Source: an uncultured Alphaproteobacteria bacterium
GTDB lineage: Bacteria > Pseudomonadota > Alphaproteobacteria > UBA8366 > JADFVY01
Reading direction: 5' to 3'
DNA: 52,668 nucleotides
Assembly (NCBI GenBank): GCA_947259105.1
Contig: CAMYKU010000021.1
Span: forward strand, 1-52,668
The translations under genes and the position numbers were made by a program. The notes beneath the pieces are model-generated. The model was not told where the DNA came from. It was given only the letters and a program-made list of their open reading frames with translations, and searched no databases. Of this stretch, positions 44,379 to 50,427 are shown piece after piece; within the stretch, counting starts at the first letter, position 1; every line of letters begins with the position of its first letter.

Positions 44379-45806
44379 ATGAGTTCCTCGACAGCATTCC
44401 CGCTTTCGGCGGAGACCGAGCCCGAAGCCATCGTCGCGGGCCTCGTTGCGCGCGCACGAACGGCGATGGACTCCTTCGCCGATGCCGGCCAGGCGCGGGT
44501 CGACGAAGCCGTGACCGCGCTCGCGTGGTCGCTGTACAAGCCGGAGCACGCGAAACACCTGGCCGAACGCGCGGTCGAGGCCACCGGCCTCGGCAACGTT
44601 GCGAGCAAGATCACCAAGAACCAGCGCAAGACCTTCGGCACGCTGCGCGACCTCCTGCGCGCGAAGACCGTCGGTATCATCGAGGAGGACCGCGCGCGCG
44701 GCATCGTCAAATGGGCCAAGCCGGTCGGCGTCGTCGCCGCGATCACGCCGTCGACCAACCCGTCGGCGACCCCGGTCAACAAGGCGATGATGGCGCTGAA
44801 GGGCCGCAACGCTGTGATTATCGCGCCGTCGCCCGCGGCCTCGGGCATCACCGGCGAGACGGTCGACATGATGCGCGCGGAACTCGGCAAGATCGGCCTG
44901 CCGGAGGACCTGGTGCAGATCCTGCCCGCCCCGGTCGACCGCGCGCTGACCGCGGCGCTGATGAAGGCCTGCGACCTCGTCGTCGTCACCGGCAGCCAGA
45001 ACAACGTGCGCGGCGCCTATTCCAGCGGCACCCCGGCGATCGGCGTCGGCGCCGGCAACGTGCCGGTGATCATCGACGAGAGCGCAGACCTCGACGACGC
45101 CGCGGCGAAGATCTGCGCCTCGAAGATCTTCGACAACGCGACCTCGTGCTCGTCCGAGAACGCGGTGGTGATCCCGGCGGCGATCTACGAGGACGCGATT
45201 GCGGCGCTGGAGCGCGCCGGCGGTTATCTCGCGACCGCGCATAAGAACAAGATCCAGCGGGCGCTGTGGCCCGACGGCAAGCTGAGCCGCCACCTGATCG
45301 CGACGGACGCCGACGTGTTCGCGGAAGGCGCGGGGCTGCCCACGGAAGCAAAGGAAGCAAAATTCTTCATGGTCGAGGATGACGGCATCGGCCCGGGCCA
45401 CCCGTTCTCCGGCGAGAAGCTGTCGCTGGTGCTGACCGTCTACAAGGCGCAGGACTGGGCCGGCGCCAAGCGCATCGTGCGCGACGTGCTGAACCACCAG
45501 GGCAAGGGCCATTCCACCGGCATCCACACGCGGGACATGGCGCGGGCGCGGGAGCTGGCCGCCGAGACCGACGTCGTGCGCGTGCTGGTCAACCAGGCCC
45601 ACACCTTCGGCAATGGCGGCGGCTTCGACAACGCCCTGCCGTTCACCCTGTCGATGGGCTGCGGCACCTGGGCCGGCAACTCGATCGACGAGAACCTGAA
45701 CTGGCGGCACTTCATCAACGTGACGCACCTCGTCACCACGATCCCGGAGGACCGCCCGGCGGAGGAGGAACTGTTCGGGGGCTATTGGGAGAAGTACGGG
45801 AAGTAG
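44379..45806 (+). CDS. CoA-acylating aldehyde dehydrogenase, sulfoacetaldehyde dehydrogenase-like
   Basis: A 475-residue NAD(P)-dependent dehydrogenase that interconverts an acyl-CoA and an aldehyde. The catalytic cysteine is C257 in FDNATSCSSENAVV, and the nucleotide region is VGVVAAITPSTNPSATPVNK. These segments differ from the EutE and AdhE branches and look like the sulfoacetaldehyde dehydrogenase (SauS) branch as I recall it, a resemblance and not a proof. The ribosome site GAGGAG precedes ATG. Its position between the transporter and the acyl-CoA ligase suggests that the ligase makes the acyl-CoA and this enzyme reduces it to the aldehyde. Confidence 0.8.
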   Translation: MSSSTAFPLSAETEPEAIVAGLVARARTAMDSFADAGQARVDEAVTALAWSLYKPEHAKHLAERAVEATGLGNVASKITKNQRKTFGTLRDLLRAKTVGIIEEDRARGIVKWAKPVGVVAAITPSTNPSATPVNKAMMALKGRNAVIIAPSPAASGITGETVDMMRAELGKIGLPEDLVQILPAPVDRALTAALMKACDLVVVTGSQNNVRGAYSSGTPAIGVGAGNVPVIIDESADLDDAAAKICASKIFDNATSCSSENAVVIPAAIYEDAIAALERAGGYLATAHKNKIQRALWPDGKLSRHLIATDADVFAEGAGLPTEAKEAKFFMVEDDGIGPGHPFSGEKLSLVLTVYKAQDWAGAKRIVRDVLNHQGKGHSTGIHTRDMARARELAAETDVVRVLVNQAHTFGNGGGFDNALPFTLSMGCGTWAGNSIDENLNWRHFINVTHLVTTIPEDRPAEEELFGGYWEKYGK

Positions 45807-45816
45807 ATGTCACCGA

Positions 45817-45925
45817 GCGACCTCATACTTCGAGACGCGGCTGCGCCGCTCCTCAGCATGAGGGCATGAACAGCGGAGCCTCATGCTGAGGAGGCCCGAA
45901 GGGGCGTCTCGAAGTATGAGGTCGC
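45817..45925. repeat. 109-base palindromic intergenic repeat, full copy 1
   Basis: Outer arms of 22 bases (45817-45838 and 45904-45925) are perfect inverted repeats, and an inner pair, CCTCAGCATGAGG (45851-45863) and CCTCATGCTGAGG (45879-45891), is also perfect. It sits between two genes of the same operon. Related CTCAGCATGAGG elements are known to be abundant in alphaproteobacterial genomes such as Bradyrhizobium. Confidence 0.9.
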
Positions 45926-45960
45926 GCCGAAGCCGGAGACCAATGGACAGGAAATAACCC

Positions 45961-47121
45961 ATGAATTTCGAGGAACACGCCGCCAAGCCGTTGCTGGCCG
46001 CCGCCGGCATCGCCACACCAAGGGGCATCGTCGCGACGACACCGGACGAAGCCGCCACGGCGGCTGCGGAGATCGGCGCCTGCGTCGTCAAGGCCCAGGT
46101 GCCGACCGGAAAGCGCGGCAAGGCCGGCGGCATCAAGACGGCCGCGACGCCGCAAGCGGCGCGTGACGCAGCGGCGGCGATTCTCGGCATGACCATCGGA
46201 GAGCATACGGTGGGCCGTGTGCTGGTCGAGGAGGCCGCCGACATCGCCTCCGAGAGCTACGCCGCGGTGATGAACGACCCGGCCTCCAAGGGCCCGCTGC
46301 TGCTATACGCGGCCGAGGGCGGCATGGACATCGAGGAGCTGAGCGAGGCGCGGCCCGACGCGCTGCTGCGCATGGAGATCGACATCCGCCACGGGCTCGA
46401 CGGCGCGGCCCTGCGCACGGCGCTGGCCGGGCGCGCGCCGGCGGGGCGCGAGGACGAAATCGCCGATATCCTGGAAAGGCTCTACGCCGCCTACACCGCA
46501 CACGACGCCGAACTCCTGGAGATCAATCCGCTGGCGACGCTCAGCGACGGGCGACTGGTGGCGCTCGATGCCAAGTTCACCATGGACGATTCCGGCGCCG
46601 CGCGGCACGAGGAACTGGCGGCAAAGGCCGCGCCCGAGAAGCTCACCGCACTGGAGGCGCGCGGCCGCAAGCACGGGCTGAAATACATCGAGTTGGACGG
46701 CGACGTCGGGGTGCTGGCGAACGGCGCGGGGCTGACCATGACAACGATGGATTCGGTGCGCCACTTCGGCGGCAGCCCGGCCAACTTCCTCGAGATCGGC
46801 GGCGAGGCCTACCGCCTCGGCCGGCAAGCGCTCGGCCTGGTGCTCGACAATCCGCGGGTCAAATCCCTGGTCGTCAATTTCTGCGGCGCCTTCGCCCGGA
46901 CCGACGTGATGACGCAAGGCATCGTCGAGGCGTGGGAGGCGCTCGAGCCCGACATTCCGGTGTTCTTCTCGATCCACGGCACCGGCGACGCGGAGGCGAT
47001 CGCGCTCCTCAAGAACCGCCTCGGCATGGAGCCGTTCGACCATATGGACGATGCGGTGAAGGCCGCGGTGGAGGCGGCCGCCGCGAAGGCGGCCGGGCAC
47101 AATAAGGGAGCGGAGCGATGA
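45961..47121 (+). CDS. Acyl-CoA ligase beta-type subunit, ATP-grasp (SucC/MtkA-like)
   Basis: A 386-residue subunit with an N-terminal ATP-grasp domain and a C-terminal CoA-ligase flavodoxin-like domain, the length of Suc[18 protein letters not shown] is the nucleotide loop, [23 protein letters not shown] is the conserved ATP-grasp core, and the hinge [28 protein letters not shown] is family typical. In the substrate loop, where E. coli SucC has GGIVRCD and RLEGNN, this protein reads GAFARTD and SIHGTGD. It is thus a ligase for a different acid, not succinyl-CoA synthetase. Its stop overlaps the alpha gene start. Confidence 0.85.
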   Translation: MNFEEHAAKPLLAAAGIATPRGIVATTPDEAATAAAEIGACVVKAQVPTGKRGKAGGIKTAATPQAARDAAAAILGMTIGEHTVGRVLVEEAADIASESYAAVMNDPASKGPLLLYAAEGGMDIEELSEARPDALLRMEIDIRHGLDGAALRTALAGRAPAGREDEIADILERLYAAYTAHDAELLEINPLATLSDGRLVALDAKFTMDDSGAARHEELAAKAAPEKLTALEARGRKHGLKYIELDGDVGVLANGAGLTMTTMDSVRHFGGSPANFLEIGGEAYRLGRQALGLVLDNPRVKSLVVNFCGAFARTDVMTQGIVEAWEALEPDIPVFFSIHGTGDAEAIALLKNRLGMEPFDHMDDAVKAAVEAAAAKAAGHNKGAER

Positions 47122-47990
47122 TCGTCCGCGGGCATGAGACGGTGCTGGTGCAGGGCATCACCGGCCGCCAGGGCACCTTCTGGTCGGAGCGCATGATCGA
47201 ATACGGCACGCATATCTGCGGCGGCGTCAACCCGAAGAAGGCGGGCGAGACGCATATCGAACGCCCGGTCTGGGGCAGCGCCGTGGAGGCGGCGAAGGAC
47301 ACCGGCATCGCCGTCTCGGTGCTGTTCATCCCGCCGCTCGGCGTCAAGGCGGCGGCGCTGGACGCGATCGAAGCGGGGATCGGCAAGCTGGTGCTCATGA
47401 CCGAGCACGTGCCGGTGCAGGACGTGATGCACGTGATGGCCGCGGCGAAGGAGGCCGGAACCCGCATCATCGGCCCCAACACCGCGGGCCTGGTGACCCC
47501 GGGCGAATGCTTCGTCGGCTTCATGCCGGCGTTCAGCGAGACAATCTTCCGGCCCGGCCATGTCGGCGTCATCTCGCGCAGCGGCAGCCTCGGCACGCTG
47601 GTGTGCCTCAACCTCGTGCGCGACGGCTTCGGCATCTCGGCGTTCGTCGGCATCGGCGGCGACCCGATCATCGGCACCACGACGCGCGATGCGCTGGTCT
47701 CGCTGGACGAGGACGAGCGCACCGAATCGATCGTGATGATCGGCGAGATCGGCGGCGCCATGGAGGAGGACGCGGCGGACTACGCCAAGGGCATGTCGAA
47801 GCCGATGGTCGCCTTCATCGCCGGCGCCGCCAGCCCGCCCGGCAAACGCATGGGCCACGCCGGCGCCATCGTCATGGGGAACAGGGGGACGTATGCCGCG
47901 AAGAAGGCGGCGCTGGAAGCGGCGGGAGTCGCCGTGCTGCCGACCCCGGGGGAGATCGGCACGGTGTTGCGGCAGCGGATCGGGGGCTGA
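47118..47990 (+). CDS. Acyl-CoA ligase alpha-type subunit (SucD/MtkB-like)
   Basis: A 290-residue CoA-binding subunit. The N-terminal Rossmann domain shows [15 protein letters not shown]; the phosphorylated histidine is H247 in GKRMGHAGA, essential for the two-step acyl-phosphate mechanism. The sequence GPNTAG occurs where SucD has GPNCPG. ATG 47118 overlaps the beta-subunit stop (ATGA), so both subunits are translated together. With the beta subunit it forms an ADP- or GDP-forming acyl-CoA synthetase. Serine-cycle malate thiokinase was considered, but the beta subunit is too divergent and no malyl-CoA lyase follows. Confidence 0.86.
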   Translation: MIVRGHETVLVQGITGRQGTFWSERMIEYGTHICGGVNPKKAGETHIERPVWGSAVEAAKDTGIAVSVLFIPPLGVKAAALDAIEAGIGKLVLMTEHVPVQDVMHVMAAAKEAGTRIIGPNTAGLVTPGECFVGFMPAFSETIFRPGHVGVISRSGSLGTLVCLNLVRDGFGISAFVGIGGDPIIGTTTRDALVSLDEDERTESIVMIGEIGGAMEEDAADYAKGMSKPMVAFIAGAASPPGKRMGHAGAIVMGNRGTYAAKKAALEAAGVAVLPTPGEIGTVLRQRIGG

Positions 47991-48000
47991 GATTCACCGA

Positions 48001-48109
48001 GCGACCTCATACTTCGAGACGCGGCTGTGCCGCTCCTCAGCATGAGGGCATGAACGGCGGTGCCTCATGCTGAGGAGCCCCGAAGGGGCGTCTCGAAGTA
48101 TGAGGTCGC
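48001..48109. repeat. 109-base palindromic intergenic repeat, full copy 2
   Basis: The 22-base arms (48001-48022 and 48088-48109) are identical to those of the copy at 45817, and the inner CTCAGCATGAGG / CCTCATGCTGAGG dyad is conserved. The copies have the same length and differ at only a few internal bases. It lies 10 bases after the ligase gene and could serve as the operon's 3-prime hairpin. Confidence 0.9.
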
Positions 48110-48290
48110 TCCACTGTCTTCGGTGCGGTTTTTACCGATTCCACCACCTGTCCGGATTGTCCGCGATCCCCCCATTGCCCGGGTATCGATGATACGGATT
48201 GCAGGACCTGCCTTCGACCGAAATCGACCAGGCGGCGGGCGGACCGGGTCTGGAGGCCGCATTATGGAAGATGGCTGTCGTTCCGGACGA
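48110..48290. other. Gap between the repeat and the lipoprotein gene
   Basis: About 180 bases between convergent units with no gene, T-run hairpin or RNA feature recognised. It is less GC-rich than the neighbouring operon. Confidence 0.45.
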
Positions 48291-48899
48291 TCAGAACGGC
48301 AGGACAGTCCAGTTCACGGCGTCCAGCAGTTCCAGGTTCTGCGCCGATGCAATGTCCCGATTCTCGGGGGTCGCGGCGCTGTGCAGGGTCAATATACGAT
48401 CTTCGTGGCGCCAGACGATGAGCTCGATATATCGGGGAACCGGCCACTCGAAGTAGCGCCTCGGGCCAAAGCAGAACGAACCACCCCCCGTACCAAGATA
48501 GGACGCCTTCAGCGCGGTGTACTCCTTGCCTTTTTTCGAGAGAGTTACGGTCTCTTCGTTGAGTCGTTCCGCGTTCGGCTGCAGCTTCAACCACGCTGCC
48601 TTTTCTGCTTCGAACACAGCCTTCGCAGAGTCTTGCGGTCGTGTGATTCTTTTGGTGCGCAGAAGCGCCAGCACCTCGATTTCCTCGTCGCCCGCAACCT
48701 GACATAAATTGTAGAAAATGGACACGTCCCGGGCGCCCGGTGCGTGGCTGATGATTTGCCACCGTTCGAATCCCGCGGCGAACAGCGGGTAATCCGCCGA
48801 TTCTCCGACGTCCGTAATGTGTTTCGGATAGAAGATCGAGCAGCCCGCGAGCACGATTGCCAGCGCGGCGCAAACCGGAAGCCAGGTCAGCCGCCTCAC
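48291..48899 (-). CDS. Putative lipoprotein
   Basis: A 202-residue exported protein with a lipoprotein signal: MRRLTWLPVCAALAIVLAGC ends at the lipobox cysteine C20. No transmembrane helix follows. The mature part is charged, with two Cys (CQVAGDEE and FCFGPRR). The start is GTG at 48899, overlapping the stop of the membrane gene upstream by four bases (GTGA), so the two are coupled. I recognise no domain. The base composition is less GC-rich than the neighbours, which may point to transfer or to a fast-evolving gene. Confidence 0.8.
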   Translation of the reverse strand: MRRLTWLPVCAALAIVLAGCSIFYPKHITDVGESADYPLFAAGFERWQIISHAPGARDVSIFYNLCQVAGDEEIEVLALLRTKRITRPQDSAKAVFEAEKAAWLKLQPNAERLNEETVTLSKKGKEYTALKASYLGTGGGSFCFGPRRYFEWPVPRYIELIVWRHEDRILTLHSAATPENRDIASAQNLELLDAVNWTVLPF

Positions 48900-49234
48900 G
48901 TTTCGGGCGCCGCCCCCTCGCGCGGCGCGCGCGCCTCCTCAGGATGCGGCGGCAGGGCCTTGCGGCGCGACAGCAGGAAGCGGTTGTAGAGCCAGGCGAT
49001 CAGGACGCCGAGAATCAGGCCGTCGACGAAGCCCCAGACGGCGCCGGCGATGGACCCGACGAAGCTGGGGCCATAGCCGATGTAGAGGCTGGCCAGCGCG
49101 CCCGCCACGCCGATGCCCCAGCCGAACAGCCAGGCCATCATGCCCAGCATGAAAACGGCGATCGCCCAGGTCACGCCGATGGCGAGGCCGAAGCTGACCA
49201 CGCCCAGCGTCATATGCATCTCGTTGCGCGCCAT
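48896..49234 (-). CDS. Small membrane protein, bacteriophage-holin-like family
   Basis: A 112-residue protein with two or three transmembrane helices (about residues 8-40, 43-70 and 72-84). The segments FVGSIAGAVWGFVDGLILG and IAWLYNRFLLSRR match a family that databases label bacteriophage holin although it is chromosomal and widespread, so lysis is not implied. The C-terminal tail PHPEEARAPREGAAPET is coded by a piece of the palindromic repeat family, a sign that the reading frame was extended by repeat sequence. It is upstream of the lipoprotein gene. Confidence 0.75.
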   Translation of the reverse strand: MARNEMHMTLGVVSFGLAIGVTWAIAVFMLGMMAWLFGWGIGVAGALASLYIGYGPSFVGSIAGAVWGFVDGLILGVLIAWLYNRFLLSRRKALPPHPEEARAPREGAAPET

Positions 49235-49483
49235 TATGCCCCCCGTCGGCGGTTGCGGGTCCGTGCAGGGTAGTCATTCTGACACAGCCGGGCGGGCGGG
49301 GCCAGCCTGGCAGGCGGCGGCGAATGTGTTGGCGAGCCGGCATCCCGATGCACCCGGCCCTTCGATCGTTCGGGCAAATCCGGCTTTCCGTTGGATTACG
49401 GGTTGGCGCGCGGCGCGATCCGCCTAAATGGACTCGACGCGGGCCGGCTGCAGGGATGTTCCGTGGCCCAGGGAGCGGGGCGA
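49235..49483. other. Gap upstream of the conserved unknown gene
   Basis: A 249-base gap between divergent genes. It should contain both promoters. No strong hairpin, repeat or dyad was recognised. A longer in-frame extension of the following gene to 49391 is not supported by a ribosome site. Confidence 0.4.
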
Positions 49484-49993
49484 ATGTATAACATCGGCGA
49501 CACCGTCATCGTGAACGACCGCATGCAGAACGATTACCGCTACCGGATCGACGCGCCGGTCGGGGCGGACTTCATGACGGGCTTCGCGCCGCACCTCGCG
49601 CCGGCGGAGATGCTGGCGATGGGCGTGTTCGAGGGCAAATACTGCAATGACTGCCGCGACGAGCTGCCCGCCGACTGGTTCGCCAAGGCGCGCATCGCCG
49701 ACCGGCCGGACCCAGACCTCAACTATTTCGGCGTCAAGAGCCGGCAGCCGCTGTCGCACTGGCGCGAGAAGGGCTGGATCATCGGCCCCGACCCAAGGGG
49801 CTGGTTCCAGTGGTACTGCCGCTACTGGCTGGGCCGGCGGCTGCCGCAGGTCGACGAGGCGCAGGTCAAGCGGTGGCGCGGCTTCGCGCGGCACGCGGGG
49901 CAGATCCGCGCCAACTGCGAGCCGGGCGACATCTTCTGCCGCAAGCGGCAGCGCCAGGCGCTGCTGCAATGGTCGCACGATCCGTTCATCTGA
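49484..49993 (+). CDS. Conserved protein of unknown function
   Basis: A 169-residue soluble protein starting MYNIGDTVIVNDRMQNDYRY, after GGGAGCGGGGCG. It is rich in Trp, Tyr, Arg and Asp with a conserved-looking core: LAPAEMLAMGVFEGKYCNDC, LPADWFAKARI, DLNYFGVKSRQPLSHWREKG, PRGWFQWYCRYWLGRR. I recall bacterial homologues of the same pattern (GVFGGKYMTDC, RGWFQWYCRYYMGRR) annotated only as hypothetical. Four Cys are present but no standard metal-binding spacing is clear. There is no signal peptide. It is monocistronic, with the FNR-type control region downstream. Confidence 0.7.
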   Translation: MYNIGDTVIVNDRMQNDYRYRIDAPVGADFMTGFAPHLAPAEMLAMGVFEGKYCNDCRDELPADWFAKARIADRPDPDLNYFGVKSRQPLSHWREKGWIIGPDPRGWFQWYCRYWLGRRLPQVDEAQVKRWRGFARHAGQIRANCEPGDIFCRKRQRQALLQWSHDPFI

Positions 49994-50228
49994 AGACCGT
50001 GGGCGCACGCGTGAGTTGATATTTTGGAGCTAAGTTTAGGGTTTACCCGTCGTCCGGGCGGCGGCGCTGAGGCCGCCGGGGCGCGCGCGCTCCCCCCCGG
50101 GCGCGGACCTTGGTCCTTCGTCAGGCCCGGCACGGAGATTTTCGCGCGGAACGGAAGGCCGAGCCTCGCCCTGGCTAAGGTCAAGGGAAGTTGTGCTTTT
50201 TATAATAGAATGACTTGGCGTCTGTCCG

Positions 50229-50252
50229 CCGGATCGCCGGATCGCCGGATCG
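50229..50252. repeat. Eight-base tandem repeat CCGGATCG, three copies
   Basis: Three consecutive copies of CCGGATCG, followed by CCGGCG, occur 36 bases upstream of the FNR box. The short exact array may vary in copy number. Confidence 0.8.
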
Positions 50253-50288
50253 CCGGCGAGCAAGGAATCCGGAAAATTCGAGGAATAT

Positions 50289-50302
50289 TTGATGTAAATC
50301 AA
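50289..50302. promoter_or_regulatory. Perfect FNR/FnrL box upstream of the multiheme-repeat protein
   Basis: TTGATGTAAATCAA matches TTGAT-N4-ATCAA at all ten positions. A candidate -10 (TACCCT, 50325-50330) would give a start near 50337, 41 bases from the centre of the box: class II activator geometry, identical to the ubiT promoter. Binding is inferred. Confidence 0.8.
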
Positions 50303-50324
50303 TTCAATTGGCCGATCCTGAAAC

Positions 50325-50330
50325 TACCCT
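50325..50330 (+). promoter_or_regulatory. Predicted -10 element downstream of the second FNR box
   Basis: TACCCT fits a weak TAnnnT -10 element 23 bases downstream of the FNR box. It is chosen only because of the spacing to the box. Confidence 0.3.
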
Positions 50331-50427
50331 CTTTCGAAGTACAAGGATTTTCTTACTCGCGCATATCGACATACTACCGTGCGGCGAGTCAAGCCGTGCG
50401 GTGTGGACAGCTCTGGGAGACCGTCTC

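Larger units (their letters stand above)
49994..50427. other. Control region upstream of the multiheme-repeat protein
   Basis: A 434-base gap without a supported gene. The first 200 bases are GC-rich; the rest is markedly AT-richer. It holds a short tandem repeat (50229), a perfect FNR box (50289), a -10 candidate (50325) and the GGGAGA ribosome site (50415) of the gene at 50428. Confidence 0.6.

Noticed and set aside
42206-45004. A 932-residue open frame on the minus strand opposite tctBA
   Set aside because: Shadow of clear transporter genes; Asp/Gln/Arg/His-rich low-complexity translation.
45961-47990. Succinyl-CoA synthetase of the TCA cycle, or malate thiokinase of the serine cycle
   Set aside because: Substrate loops differ from both, the neighbours are a transporter and an acylating dehydrogenase, and no serine-cycle lyase or PEP carboxylase follows.
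45817-48109. CRISPR or transposon end for the 109-base palindromes
   Set aside because: They are isolated, internally palindromic and have no transposase or regular spacing.
48896-49234. Prophage lysis holin
   Set aside because: No other phage gene nearby, and the family name is used for many chromosomal membrane proteins.
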